A stretch of DNA of 64,000 nucleotides from Marinilabilia salmonicolor (GCF_003003035.1 NZ_PVTS01000003.1:62001-126000); one strand, 5' to 3'; positions 36,666-46,072 are shown, counted from the first letter of the stretch. Program-made: numbers and translations. Notes: generated by a model from the sequence alone, not told the origin.

Positions 36666-37379
36666 ATGACGAAAGATATTCACTCCCTGATCATTGCCAT
36701 CGATGGCCATTCATCATGTGGTAAAAGCACCGTTGCCAAAGATCTGGCAAGACTTTTGAAGATTGCTTACATCGACACAGGAGCAATGTACCGGGCAGTT
36801 ACCTTATACGCTCTTCGCAAAAACCTCATTGCAAACGGAAAGATAGATGAGGATGGTCTAAAATCTTCACTTGATGATATTGACATCAGGTTTCGCACCA
36901 ATCTCAACAAAGGAACCAATGACACCTGGCTGAACGGAGAAAATGTGGAAGCAGAGATTAGAAATCTGGAGGTAAGCAACAACGTCAGTCCAATCAGTGC
37001 CCTTGGGTTTGTCAGGAAAAGACTGGTAGAGCTGCAGCAACTGATGGGAGAAAAAGGAGGAGTGGTTCTTGACGGAAGGGACATCGGAACAGTGGTTTTT
37101 CCCAATGCTGACCTGAAAATATTCATGACGGCAGCTCCGGAAATAAGAGCACAGCGTCGTTTTGACGAGATGAAAGCCAAAGGACAAAATCCCTCCTTCG
37201 AAGAAGTTCTCAAGAATGTTGAAGAGCGTGATTTGATGGACAGCACCCGAAAGGAAAGTCCGCTAAGACAGGCAGAAGATGCAGTGGTACTGGACAACAG
37301 CCAGCTCTCTCCTCAGGAGCAGCTGGATTGGATTCTTGACCAGCTAACTGAAATGGGAGTTGACATTTCTAAAAGATAA
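36666..37379 (+). CDS. cmk: Cytidylate kinase
   Basis: A 237-residue (d)CMP kinase. The P-loop GHSSCGKSTVAKDLA lies near residue 15, the CMP-binding block YIDTGAMYRAV near residue 36, LDGRDIGTVVFP near 137 and the LID arginines near 160-185. It phosphorylates CMP and dCMP in pyrimidine salvage. The ispH start is 25 bases beyond its stop. In many Bacteroidota cmk and ispH are adjacent, so this is a conserved operon. Confidence 0.96.
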   Translation: MTKDIHSLIIAIDGHSSCGKSTVAKDLARLLKIAYIDTGAMYRAVTLYALRKNLIANGKIDEDGLKSSLDDIDIRFRTNLNKGTNDTWLNGENVEAEIRNLEVSNNVSPISALGFVRKRLVELQQLMGEKGGVVLDGRDIGTVVFPNADLKIFMTAAPEIRAQRRFDEMKAKGQNPSFEEVLKNVEERDLMDSTRKESPLRQAEDAVVLDNSQLSPQEQLDWILDQLTEMGVDISKR

Positions 37380-37404
37380 TAACAACGATTCAAACAAGTT
37401 ATAA

Positions 37405-38295
37405 ATGGATTCTTCTGTAAACAACAATCAACCACTTCATGTGGAAATAGACGACCAATCGGGATTTTGTTTTGGCGTAGTGCGTGCCATCAGCAAAGCA
37501 GAAGAAGAAATTAACAACAACGGAACCATATACTCTCTGGGGGACATTGTTCACAACGACCTGGAGGTAAAAAGACTCAACGAAAAGGGAATGCAAACCA
37601 TTGACCATAATGACCTGGAAAAGATGAAAGAAGGAACAGTCTTTTTCAGAGCACATGGAGAACCACCCGAATCGTATCAAAAAATCAAAGATAAAGGGTT
37701 AAACCTGATAGATGCGACCTGCCCCGTAGTTCTAAAACTGCAACAAAGAGTGCGAGCCGCTTATGAGGAGATGAAAGAAAAAAAAGGACAAATTGCCATA
37801 TTCGGAAAGATTGGTCACGCAGAGGTAAAAGGCTTGTCAGGTCAAACCAACCATGAAGCTATTATTCTGGAAAAAGAAGAGGATGTCAGACTGATTGATC
37901 CGAGCAGGCCGGTTGTGCTATTCTCACAAACCACTAAAAGTCCGGACGTTTTTAAAAATATTGCCGAGGCCATACGCAGAAGAGCCCTCAGCAATGTAGA
38001 AGTAAAAATTAATGACACCATCTGCCGGCAGGTATCCAACCGGGCTCCACATTTGCAAAGATTTGCCCAAAAGCATGACATTGTAATCTTTGTGGGAGGC
38101 GCCAAAAGCAGCAATGCGCAGTCTCTTTACAAATCCTGCCTCGCTGTTAATTCGCAAACTCACTTCATCAGCAGCCCCGAAGACCTTCAATCCCTTTGGT
38201 TTGCCTCCGGGCCCCGCAGCGTGGGTGTTTGTGGTGCAACATCCACTCCCGCCTGGTTAATGGAAGTGGTTGCTGAAAAAATCCGGACATTTTAA
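37405..38295 (+). CDS. ispH: 4-hydroxy-3-methylbut-2-enyl diphosphate reductase
   Basis: A 296-residue IspH. The three cysteines that hold the iron-sulfur cluster are visible in SGFCFGV near residue 22, DATCPVV near 107 and DTICRQVSNR near 206. It reduces HMBPP to IPP and DMAPP, the last step of the methylerythritol phosphate pathway. A repeat element (copy B) begins 11 bases after the stop. It is co-transcribed with cmk. Confidence 0.96.
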   Translation: MDSSVNNNQPLHVEIDDQSGFCFGVVRAISKAEEEINNNGTIYSLGDIVHNDLEVKRLNEKGMQTIDHNDLEKMKEGTVFFRAHGEPPESYQKIKDKGLNLIDATCPVVLKLQQRVRAAYEEMKEKKGQIAIFGKIGHAEVKGLSGQTNHEAIILEKEEDVRLIDPSRPVVLFSQTTKSPDVFKNIAEAIRRRALSNVEVKINDTICRQVSNRAPHLQRFAQKHDIVIFVGGAKSSNAQSLYKSCLAVNSQTHFISSPEDLQSLWFASGPRSVGVCGATSTPAWLMEVVAEKIRTF

Positions 38296-38305
38296 CCGAT
38301 TCTTC

Positions 38306-38598
38306 AGTGCTCTATCTCACACCATTACTAAATCCATAGGGCGTTGCCCCATGCCGGTTCTTGTTCCCTTTCAGGGCGCATACCATACTCAGTTACAAAA
38401 CTATTTTTTTATCATGAGTTGAGATTTATGAGGTGAAAATTGCATTTCCCTGGTGGGAATGAACCTTGTGAGGATTTAAAAATATGTCCATTTTGAAACC
38501 ACCCCAAAGAGGCCAACGGCCTCAGAGCAATAGCATAGGGCATCGCCCTATGGTTAATGGAGTTAATTAAAACGGAGCCCTATTGGGGCGAAAGCACT
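38306..38598 (+). repeat. RAYT-linked hairpin element, copy B
   Basis: This copy keeps the right terminus GAGCCC...GGGGCGAAAGCACT and the AGTGC left tip but has lost about 17 bases of the left terminal hairpin. The CATAGGGCGTTGCCCCATG hairpin, AT-rich core, GGCCAACGGCC hairpin and GCATAGGGCATCGCCCTATG hairpin are all present. It fills most of the 413-base ispH-pfkA gap. Confidence 0.88.
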
Positions 38599-38670
38599 CG
38601 CATAAATTGCAATAGATACTCCCCTCAAACATCGCCGGGTGGTTCTCTAATAAAAACAAAACCTTTTTGT

Positions 38671-38678
38671 TATATTTG
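38671..38678 (+). promoter_or_regulatory. Bacteroidota-type -7 element (TATATTTG) before pfkA
   Basis: TATATTTG matches TAnnTTTG, 31 bases before the pfkA ATG. The -33 element is weak. Confidence 0.4.
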
Positions 38679-38708
38679 AGAGAATCAAACATTCAAAACA
38701 ATTCATTT

Positions 38709-39689
38709 ATGACTTCCATAAAAAGTGTTGCAGTACTGACATCGGGTGGTGATGCCCCGGGAATGAATGCCGCCATTCGGGCCGTTGTGCGTGCATGCAT
38801 CTATTACAATCTGAAAGTTTTCGGCATCAAACGCGGCTATCAGGGTTTGATTGATGACGACATGGAAGAATTACAATCCAATTCGGTCAGCAACATCATT
38901 CAGTCGGGAGGAACCTTCCTCAAATCGGCCCGTAGCATGGATTTCAGAACAGAGAAAGGAAGAAAAAATGCCATTACAAACCTGAAAAAACGGGGCATTG
39001 ATGCCCTTGTGGTAATAGGCGGAGACGGCACGTTTACCGGGGCCCGCATTTTTGGCGAGGAACACCATTTTCCGATAGTTGGAATTCCCGGAACCATCGA
39101 CAATGATTTATACGGAACCGATTACACCATCGGATACGACACCGCCCTGAATACCGTTGTGGAGGCAGTTGATAAAATAAGAGATACCGCCACAGCCCAC
39201 AGCCGGTTGTTTTTCATTGAAGTAATGGGCCGTGATGCAGGATTTCTGGCTCTTCGAAGTGGAATTGCCTCAGGAGCTGAAGCCATATTGGTGCCCGAGG
39301 TAAAAACAGATTTTGACCAACTGGAGCATTTCCTGCAAACGGGTTTCAGTAAAAAGAAAACAAGCAGCATTGTACTGGTATCGGAAGGCGATGAGATCGG
39401 TGGTGCTTTGAAAATCGCCGAACAGGTAGGCAAAGAACATCCCGAATACGATGTGCGGGTAACAATTCTCGGACATCTTCAGCGGGGTGGCTCTCCATCG
39501 GCATTCGACCGGGTTATAGCCAGTCGGATGGGCATTTCGGCAGTGGAAGCTTTACTTGACAATCAGGAAGATGTAATGGTGGGCCTGACCAATAATCAGG
39601 TTGTGTTGACTCCCTTTTCAGAAGCGCTGAAAAATAAGAAACCCCTCAACCCTCAGCTTCTGGAAATCACAAAAATTCTGTCGATATAA
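38709..39689 (+). CDS. pfkA: ATP-dependent 6-phosphofructokinase
   Basis: A 326-residue PfkA from the ATG at 38709 ([22 protein letters not shown]). It commits fructose 6-phosphate to glycolysis. GGDGTF near residue 104 has Gly where PPi-dependent enzymes have Asp, so ATP is the likely donor. [22 protein letters not shown] near residue 126 carries the catalytic Asp. It is transcribed alone with its own promoter element. Confidence 0.95.
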   Translation: MTSIKSVAVLTSGGDAPGMNAAIRAVVRACIYYNLKVFGIKRGYQGLIDDDMEELQSNSVSNIIQSGGTFLKSARSMDFRTEKGRKNAITNLKKRGIDALVVIGGDGTFTGARIFGEEHHFPIVGIPGTIDNDLYGTDYTIGYDTALNTVVEAVDKIRDTATAHSRLFFIEVMGRDAGFLALRSGIASGAEAILVPEVKTDFDQLEHFLQTGFSKKKTSSIVLVSEGDEIGGALKIAEQVGKEHPEYDVRVTILGHLQRGGSPSAFDRVIASRMGISAVEALLDNQEDVMVGLTNNQVVLTPFSEALKNKKPLNPQLLEITKILSI

Positions 39690-39728
39690 ATGACGGAAAC
39701 AAAAGGGAGTACCGACTGTTGAAGAAAT

Positions 39729-40349
39729 ATGAACTATCTCGCACATTTATACCTGTCTGACAATGATCCATTGGTAATGGTTGGCAACTTTATCGGCGAC
39801 CATGTCAAAGGGAAAAGATTTTTACGTTACCCCGACCGTGTGCAAACAGGTATTCTTTTGCACAGACATATTGATACTTATACAGATGCACACCCTGTAT
39901 TTCGTGAAAGTTCAGGATGTTTCAGAGAAGGTTACCGCCGCTATTCCGGAGTGGTGGGAGACATCATTTACGACCATCTTTTGGCAGCTCAATGGAGCAA
40001 TTACTCCAATGAATCACTGAAAAGTTTCGTCAACAAATCGCACAGGATTCTGATGCGTCACTATTTCTCCCTGCCTCCCAGGGTCAAACAGTTCTTACCA
40101 TTTCTGATAAAAAGCCGTCGCCTGGAAAACTATCAGACATTTGAAGGAGTGGAACGAACCCTCCGGATTATGTCTGCCAATTCATCACTTCCGGAGCATA
40201 CCGACTATGCCTTGCAGCAACTGGAAAAACATTATGATCTTTTAACCGAACAATTCAACCGGTTTATGGCAGATATGATTGACTCATCCCACCATTTTTT
40301 AGAAACATCAGGCAGGACCCAAAGCTTTGAGCATTCGGAAGTTTCCTGA
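39729..40349 (+). CDS. Acyl carrier protein phosphodiesterase (AcpH-like)
   Basis: A 206-residue protein of the AcpH/DUF479 family. The N-terminal block MNYLAHLYLS, GNFIGDHVKG near residue 20, HRHIDTYTDAHP near 43 and DIIYDHLLAAQW near residue 77 carry the His and Asp ligands of the HD-like metal site. AcpH removes phosphopantetheine from holo-ACP in E. coli. In Bacteroidota the family is common and its cellular role unclear. Its last 42 bases overlap the 3' end of the convergent prmC gene. Confidence 0.85.
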   Translation: MNYLAHLYLSDNDPLVMVGNFIGDHVKGKRFLRYPDRVQTGILLHRHIDTYTDAHPVFRESSGCFREGYRRYSGVVGDIIYDHLLAAQWSNYSNESLKSFVNKSHRILMRHYFSLPPRVKQFLPFLIKSRRLENYQTFEGVERTLRIMSANSSLPEHTDYALQQLEKHYDLLTEQFNRFMADMIDSSHHFLETSGRTQSFEHSEVS

Positions 40350-41168
40350 CAAATCTTTTCGCAGTTCCGGCTCACGAAATCCGTTTTCAGAAAGTAATTC
40401 CACTGTTTCCCGGCCCATATCACGATTTATTTCAAAAAACAACAAACCATCAGCGGATAAACTGACGGCGGCCAACCGTGTAATATGCCGGTAAAATAGT
40501 AACGGGTCATGGTCTTTCACAAAAAGGGCAAGATGAGGTTCATGATTCAGCACATTTTCTTTCATCAGCTCCATTTCCTGTTCCCGAACATAGGGAGGGT
40601 TGCTCACGATAATATCATACCCCTCCATCTCTTCGGGCGTGGTTGTCAACACATCTTTCTGCACAAAAGAAACGACAGCCTCATTATTGCGTGCATTGAA
40701 CTCTGCAACCTTCAATGCTTCTGATGAAACATCCCAGGCAGTGACAATTGCTCCGGGCAGATGCCTGGCCAAAGAGACAGCGATGCACCCGCTGCCTGTG
40801 CCAATGTCCAGAATTCGTATCGGCTTATCCGATTTTACACTTTCCAAAATCCATTCCACCAGTTCCTCGGTTTCGGGGCGCGGTACCAAAACGGACGGAT
40901 TTACCTCAAAGGGAAGTCCGAAAAACTCCGTTTCTCCAAGAATATACTGAACAGGTTCGTGGTTTTTTAATCTTTCCAGGGCATTTTCTACAAATAACTG
41001 GTCGGAATCGGTTAATTTTGTATCATCACGAAGCAACAAATCGGTTTTTGTCCAGCCATGAAGGTGGTCAAAGATGAGCCAGACAAACTGAAAGGCTTCA
41101 TGCACATTGTAAATCGGGGATAGTTCTTCTCTGAATTGACGGATAATCTCTTTTACGGTTGATTGCAT
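40308..41168 (-). CDS. prmC: Peptide chain release factor N(5)-glutamine methyltransferase
   Basis: A 286-residue PrmC (HemK) from the ATG at 41168; the frame is open upstream but that part is not protein-like. It methylates the GGQ glutamine of release factors. The SAM-binding block LDIGTGSGCIAVSLA lies near residue 121 and the catalytic NPPYV near residue 192. The C-terminus overlaps the convergent acpH-like gene by 42 bases. The divergent ribD starts 32 bases away, so both promoters lie in a very short interval. Confidence 0.94.
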   Translation of the reverse strand: MQSTVKEIIRQFREELSPIYNVHEAFQFVWLIFDHLHGWTKTDLLLRDDTKLTDSDQLFVENALERLKNHEPVQYILGETEFFGLPFEVNPSVLVPRPETEELVEWILESVKSDKPIRILDIGTGSGCIAVSLARHLPGAIVTAWDVSSEALKVAEFNARNNEAVVSFVQKDVLTTTPEEMEGYDIIVSNPPYVREQEMELMKENVLNHEPHLALFVKDHDPLLFYRHITRLAAVSLSADGLLFFEINRDMGRETVELLSENGFREPELRKDLSGNFRMLKALGPA

Positions 41169-41200
41169 GATTACTGGTTTGAAAACGTAAAAATAGAAAC

Positions 41201-42262
41201 ATGGAAGCACAACGCCAAGACAAATTATATATGCAGCGGTGCATTGACCTTGCAAAAAAAGCGGAAGGCAACACATATCCCAACCCCATGGTTGGAAGTG
41301 TCATTGTGCACAACGGAAAAATCATCGGAGAAGGATACCATCGAAAAGCCGGAGAGCCACATGCCGAAGTGAATGCCATCAATGCGGTAAAGGACGAGTC
41401 GTTGCTTCGTGAAGCCACTTTATATGTCAACCTTGAGCCTTGCGCCCACTATGGGAAAACACCCCCCTGCTCGCTGCTTATTCGTCAGAAAAAAATCCCC
41501 CGGGTGGTGGTGGGGTGTACCGATACATTCTCAAAGGTGGCAGGACGTGGCATTGAGATGCTGCGTTCGGCAGGAGTGGATGTAACCGTAGATGTATTAG
41601 AAGCGGAAAGTCGCGAACTCAATCGGCGTTTCTTTACCTTTCACGAACAAAAGCGGCCCTATATCCTGCTGAAATGGGCTCAGACCAGAGACGGCTATCT
41701 CGATATTGACCGTACAGTGCTGGATGAGGCACGCCCCACCTGGATTACCGATGACTGGGCACGTCGCATGGTGCATAAATGGCGCCGAACCGAACCCTCC
41801 ATCCTGGTCGGAACGGTTACCGCACTCAAAGATAACCCGTCTCTTACGGTACGTGACTGGTCGGGCCCCAATCCGTTACGACTGGTACTCGATCGATTTG
41901 GAAAATTACCGCATACCCTCACCTTATTTAACGGGAAAACGCCTACGCTCGTATTTTCAGAAGAAGGAACCCCTGTATCCGAAAATGTGGAAACCGTTTA
42001 TCTCACCGACACAGAAAACCCTCTGCTTGCAGTTCTCGAGGAACTCTACCGGAGGGGAATTCAATCTGTCATGGTCGAAGGCGGGGGCATACTACTCAAT
42101 GCTTTTACCGATGCAGGCTTATGGGATGAAGCGCGCGTATTTATTGGGGAAAAATGGTTTGTATCGGGCGTTGAAGCGCCCAAAATAAGACAAAAACCCG
42201 AAGCCTGGGAGAAATTTGGCAATAGTCGTTTGTTCATTTATCGAAACAAATCGTTATATTAG
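41201..42262 (+). CDS. ribD: Bifunctional riboflavin biosynthesis deaminase/reductase RibD
   Basis: A 353-residue RibD. The N-terminal deaminase has the zinc motif HAEVNAI near residue 53 and PCAHYGKTPPC near residue 78. The C-terminal reductase domain (about 150-350) includes LKWAQTRDGY near residue 152 and VEGGGILLNAF near residue 289. The two activities convert the first pyrimidine intermediate of riboflavin synthesis to the amino-ribitylamino form. No riboflavin riboswitch is seen upstream; the 32-base gap to prmC leaves no room for one. Confidence 0.95.
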   Translation: MEAQRQDKLYMQRCIDLAKKAEGNTYPNPMVGSVIVHNGKIIGEGYHRKAGEPHAEVNAINAVKDESLLREATLYVNLEPCAHYGKTPPCSLLIRQKKIPRVVVGCTDTFSKVAGRGIEMLRSAGVDVTVDVLEAESRELNRRFFTFHEQKRPYILLKWAQTRDGYLDIDRTVLDEARPTWITDDWARRMVHKWRRTEPSILVGTVTALKDNPSLTVRDWSGPNPLRLVLDRFGKLPHTLTLFNGKTPTLVFSEEGTPVSENVETVYLTDTENPLLAVLEELYRRGIQSVMVEGGGILLNAFTDAGLWDEARVFIGEKWFVSGVEAPKIRQKPEAWEKFGNSRLFIYRNKSLY

Positions 42263-42294
42263 AAACAGTTTCTATCGCTTTACATACCCGATAA

Positions 42295-43767
42295 ATGATA
42301 CATCTGTTGAACGCCTCTTTTGCCAACAACATTTTACCCTTTATTCTCGCCGGATATGCCATCAGCATCCTGGTGGTTGTCATCATGATTGTGCTGGAAA
42401 ACCGGAGTCCGTTGAAAACGATTTCATGGGTATTGGTTCTTTTACTATTGCCGGGACTTGGTTTTATATTCTACATTTTTTTTGGACAGAACTTCAGAAA
42501 AGAAAAAATCATTGCCCGCAAGGGATTGCGAAATCATCACCGAATCAACTACCTTGCCCACTCGCAAATCACACAGCTTGCGGACGGACATCTGAGTAAA
42601 AATGATATTGCCCGCCAGCCTACAGGAATCGTAAGGTTATTGCTCAACAACAGCAGTTCGGTAGTTACCACCGGAAACGAGGTTACCTTCCTGCAAAACG
42701 GAACCAGGAAATTTGATGCCCTCATCAGAGAACTAAAAAAAGCCGAGCATTTCATTCATCTTCAATACTATATTTTTGCCGAAGATAACATTGGCAATCA
42801 GGTTAAGGAGATTCTCAAAGAAAAAGCCCGTCGGGGCATAGAGGTCAGACTGATTGTGGACGATGTGGGCAGTTGGGAACTAAAAAGCCCCTTTTATGAA
42901 GAGATGCGTGATGCCGGGATTGAAGTTTACAGCTTTTTGCAAGTGCACTTTCCTTTACTTACGAGCAAAGTCAATTACCGGAATCACAGAAAAATAGTGG
43001 TCATCGATGGCCACGTAGGCTTCATTGGAGGTTACAACATTGCCGACCGATACAGAGATGGTGACCTTAACTCCTATGGCATCTGGCGCGACACACACAT
43101 CATGATTAAAGGGGATGCCGTAAATTCGCTGCAGAGTATTTTCCTTATTGACTGGTATTTTGTGAGCCAGACAGAATTATCGGATCCCAAATACTTCCCG
43201 CAAAGTGAAGCAATAGGAAATAAGACAATGCAAATTGTTCCCAGCGGACCAGATTCCGACTGGCCGGCCATCATGATGGGAATCTTCCAGACTATTGTAA
43301 CTGCCAGGGATTACGTCTATATCGCCACACCCTATTTTATGCCCAGCGAAAGTGTATTACTTGCCCTGAAGACTGCAGCCCTCAGCGGTGTGGATGTTCG
43401 TATCATCATTCCTGAGAAAAGTGATGCGTTCATAACCCTGCTTTGTTCCCGCTCCTATATCCGGGAGATTCTGGAAGCAGGAGTTCAGGTCTATTTTTAT
43501 CAAAAGGGCTTTCTCCATTCCAAAACACTGGTAGCCGATGACCGCATCAGCATTGTGGGTTCGGCCAATATGGACTTCCGAAGTTTTGAACAAAATTTTG
43601 AAGCCACCGCATTCATCTATGACAAAGAAACAGGTATCGAGATGAAAGAAACTTTTCTTCAGGATCAGGCAGACAGTGAGATTGTATTGCTACCCGAGTG
43701 GATGGACAGACCTTTCCTGGAAAAAGTCAAAGAGTCTTTTGCACGCTTGTTCAGTCCGCTTCTTTAA
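42295..43767 (+). CDS. cls: Cardiolipin synthase
   Basis: A 490-residue phospholipase D-type synthase with two N-terminal membrane helices (residues 13-70) and two HKD motifs: HRKIVVIDGHVGFIGG near residue 231 and HSKTLVADDRISIVGS near residue 407. It condenses two phosphatidylglycerols into cardiolipin at the inner membrane. Length and layout match the Cls family. It follows ribD by 32 bases on the same strand. A repeat element starts 75 bases after its stop. Confidence 0.95.
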   Translation: MIHLLNASFANNILPFILAGYAISILVVVIMIVLENRSPLKTISWVLVLLLLPGLGFIFYIFFGQNFRKEKIIARKGLRNHHRINYLAHSQITQLADGHLSKNDIARQPTGIVRLLLNNSSSVVTTGNEVTFLQNGTRKFDALIRELKKAEHFIHLQYYIFAEDNIGNQVKEILKEKARRGIEVRLIVDDVGSWELKSPFYEEMRDAGIEVYSFLQVHFPLLTSKVNYRNHRKIVVIDGHVGFIGGYNIADRYRDGDLNSYGIWRDTHIMIKGDAVNSLQSIFLIDWYFVSQTELSDPKYFPQSEAIGNKTMQIVPSGPDSDWPAIMMGIFQTIVTARDYVYIATPYFMPSESVLLALKTAALSGVDVRIIIPEKSDAFITLLCSRSYIREILEAGVQVYFYQKGFLHSKTLVADDRISIVGSANMDFRSFEQNFEATAFIYDKETGIEMKETFLQDQADSEIVLLPEWMDRPFLEKVKESFARLFSPLL

Positions 43768-43841
43768 CATTCCGTACCCATGCGATTCCAACATTGATGA
43801 TTGATTCCGTAGAGCTTCATTTCATAGATTATTTTCAATAG

Positions 43842-44150
43842 AGTGCTTTCGCCCCTTCAGGGCTCTATCCCACACCACTACCAAATCCATAGGGCGATGC
43901 CCCATGCTGGTGCTTCTGCCCCTTCAGGGCGGATACCATGCCCCACTACAAAACTATTTTTCATCGTGGCTTGAGATTTATGAGGTAAAAAATTGATTCT
44001 CCTTATGGTAATGAGCCTTTTGAGGAATTAAAAATATGTCCACTCTTAAACCATGTTTCAACAGGCCAACGGCCTGAGAGCAATAGCCTAGGGCAACGCC
44101 TAGGGTTAATAACAACGGTCAAAACAGAGCCCTGTAGGGGCGAAAGCACT
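43842..44150 (+). repeat. RAYT-linked hairpin element, copy C (complete, 309 bp)
   Basis: The most complete copy. Its ends are inverted repeats of about 25 bases (left AGTGCTTTCGCCCCTTCAGG, right CCTGTAGGGGCGAAAGCACT). Inside are the CATAGGGCGATGCCCCATG hairpin, a GCCCCTTCAGGGC hairpin, a ~100-base AT-rich core, GGCCAACGGCC and CCTAGGGCAACGCCTAGG hairpins. A further 46 bases after the right end are also shared with copy D. It lies directly upstream of the transposase gene. Confidence 0.92.
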
Positions 44151-44232
44151 AACCACAATATTTTTTCAACCTTTATCGTTATTTTATTAATTGAGATAAT
44201 TGTTTGATAATATTAATCTTAACCCAGATGCT

Positions 44233-44685
44233 ATGCCTCAATCCTTGTCAAAGGTTTATGTTCACATAACCTATAGCACTAAAGATCATTACCCTTTTTT
44301 AGATTCCCAAATCAGACCTCGTATTTTCGAATACCTTGGAGGAATTTGTAAAGGTTTAGAATGTTATCCTATAAAAATTGGTGGCCATATAGACCATGTT
44401 CATGTTTTGTGCTTATTGTCCCGGAAGGTTTCTCAAATGAAATTGGTTGAGGAGTTAAAAAAACAATCTTCTCAATGGGCGAAAAAGGTTGAGCCCAAAT
44501 ATTCAAAATTTTCCTGGCAAAGAGGATATGGTATTTTTTCAGTAAATCCAAAAGAAGTTGATGTAGTAAAAAGGTATATTGAAAATCAGGATATACATCA
44601 TAAGAAAATGACTTTTAAAGATGAATTCCGCAAGTTCTTGAAAAATTACAATATTGATTATGATGAACGGTTTGTTTGGAACTAG
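44233..44685 (+). CDS. REP-associated tyrosine transposase (RAYT; IS200-like Y1 HUH family)
   Basis: A 150-residue single-domain transposase. The HUH metal motif is HVH (His55 and His57, inside GGHIDHVHVL), and the catalytic tyrosine is Tyr115 in RYIENQDIHH. It starts MPQSLSKVYVHITYSTKD, the opening usual for Bacteroidota members. Y1 enzymes of this group cut and join single-stranded DNA at hairpins; RAYTs mobilise short repeats rather than themselves. The gene is intact and flanked by direct copies C and D of a 309-bp hairpin element; copy D begins 4 bases after the stop. The upstream TTG frame extension was rejected. Confidence 0.9.
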   Translation: MPQSLSKVYVHITYSTKDHYPFLDSQIRPRIFEYLGGICKGLECYPIKIGGHIDHVHVLCLLSRKVSQMKLVEELKKQSSQWAKKVEPKYSKFSWQRGYGIFSVNPKEVDVVKRYIENQDIHHKKMTFKDEFRKFLKNYNIDYDERFVWN

Positions 44686-44689
44686 AAAA

Positions 44690-44996
44690 GCTTTCGCCCC
44701 TTCAGGGCTCTATCCCACCTCACTCCTCAAAACCATAGGGCGATGCCCCATGCTGATGCTTCTGCCCCTTCAGGGCGGATACCATGCCCCACTACAAAAC
44801 TATTTTCATCGTGGCTTGAGATTTATGAGGTAAAAAATTGAATTTCCTTATGGTAATGAGCCTTTTGAGGAATTAAAAATATGTCCACTCTTAAACCATG
44901 TTTCAACAGGCCAACGGCCTGGGAGCAATAGCCTAGGGCAACGTCCCAGGGTTAATAACAACGGTCAAAACAGAGCCCTGTAGGGGCGAAAGCACT
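44690..44996 (+). repeat. RAYT-linked hairpin element, copy D
   Basis: Nearly identical to copy C over its whole length, in the same orientation; the left tip reads AAAGCTTTCG rather than AGTGCTTTCG. The identity continues to 45042, i.e. past the element's right end and into what is the transposase upstream region at copy C. This shows a tandem duplication of element plus flank, with the second transposase copy missing. Confidence 0.92.
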
Positions 44997-45083
44997 AACC
45001 ACAATATTTTTTCAACCTTTATCGTTATTTTATTAATTGAGAGAATTGCTTGACGGTAATATTTTGGGGAGTGGCGAAACTTG

Positions 45084-45119
45084 TGCCCCTTCAGGGCGGA
45101 TACCATGCCCCACTACAAA
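45084..45119 (+). repeat. RAYT-linked hairpin element, fragment E
   Basis: Thirty-six bases matching the inner GCCCCTTCAGGGCGGATACC...CCACTACAAA segment of the element, in the same orientation as the others. It overlaps the stop codon of the convergent threonine dehydratase gene. Confidence 0.75.
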
Positions 45120-46072
45120 CCCTTAGTAAGCTTATAAAACAACGTTTCAGAGATATTCCCTCCACTAATAATGATCCCAATCTTTTTACCTCTGAAAAAC
45201 TCCCGGTTTTCCGTAATAGCAGCCAAAGGCACCGCGGATGAGGGTTCTGCCATAATTCCGACCTGTTTGCGCAGCAATACCATCGCAGCCCGGATGGAAG
45301 ATTCCCTTGCTGTCAGAATTTCATCCACATATTGAGAGATAATCTCAAAATTGAGCTTTCCAAGCGAAGTCTTTAGCCCGTCGGCAATGGTTTGCGGATT
45401 GTCAGCTGGAATAATTTCACCGGCTTTCAACGAACGACAGGCATCATCAGCCTCCAGTGGTTCTCCGGCAACAACGAGTGTTTCAGAAAACATGTTTTTT
45501 GCAGCCACTGCACTTCCGCTCAATAACCCTCCACCACCAACAGGAGTCATTAGAATATCAAATGGCCCTGCTTCCTCTATAAGTTCCACAGCAGCAGTTC
45601 CCTGTCCGCAAATGACATCGTAACAATCATACGGGGGGATAAACAAAGCCCCTGTTTTTGCGGTAACCTCGAGCAGAGTATCCTCTCTGGCCTGTAGTGT
45701 CGGCTTACAAAAAGTAATCTGCCCCCCGAATTTCCGCACATTCTCCACTTTAATCTCAGGAGCATTTTCAGGCATCACAATGTAGGCAGGTATCCCCCGG
45801 TTTTTGGCAGCCAATGCAAGAGCTGCGGCATGATTCCCAGAAGAATGGGTCGCCACTCCTCTTTTGGCATCCTCTTCACTAAGGTTCTGTACCGCATTGG
45901 TGGCTCCTCTGAACTTAAAAGCTCCGGCTTTCTGCTGATTTTCCAGCTTAAACCAGATTTCAGCATCCAGCAACCGGTTTAATGACTGACTGGTAATTAC
46001 CGGGGTACGTTCGACAAATGGAGCAATGCGTTGCCGTGCCTTGAGAATATCCTGGAAATAGTTCATCCGCAT
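45113..46072 (-). CDS. Threonine/serine dehydratase, PLP-dependent
   Basis: A 319-residue fold-type II PLP enzyme of the catabolic threonine dehydratase/serine racemase size, with no ACT regulatory domain. The PLP lysine is Lys53 in AFKFRGA; SSGNHAAALALAAK near residue 80 and the phosphate-binding GGGGLLSG near residue 180 are standard. It deaminates threonine to 2-oxobutyrate or serine to pyruvate; racemase activity is possible. Its stop codon lies inside repeat fragment E, so the last residues may differ from homologues. The start is MRMNYFQDILK or the second methionine. Confidence 0.9.
   Translation of the reverse strand: MRMNYFQDILKARQRIAPFVERTPVITSQSLNRLLDAEIWFKLENQQKAGAFKFRGATNAVQNLSEEDAKRGVATHSSGNHAAALALAAKNRGIPAYIVMPENAPEIKVENVRKFGGQITFCKPTLQAREDTLLEVTAKTGALFIPPYDCYDVICGQGTAAVELIEEAGPFDILMTPVGGGGLLSGSAVAAKNMFSETLVVAGEPLEADDACRSLKAGEIIPADNPQTIADGLKTSLGKLNFEIISQYVDEILTARESSIRAAMVLLRKQVGIMAEPSSAVPLAAITENREFFRGKKIGIIISGGNISETLFYKLTKGL

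Noticed and set aside
43842-44996. Composite transposon bounded by two insertion sequences
   Set aside because: The flanking copies encode no protein and are direct duplications with shared flank; the single Y1 gene lies between them, which fits a RAYT with its repeats better.
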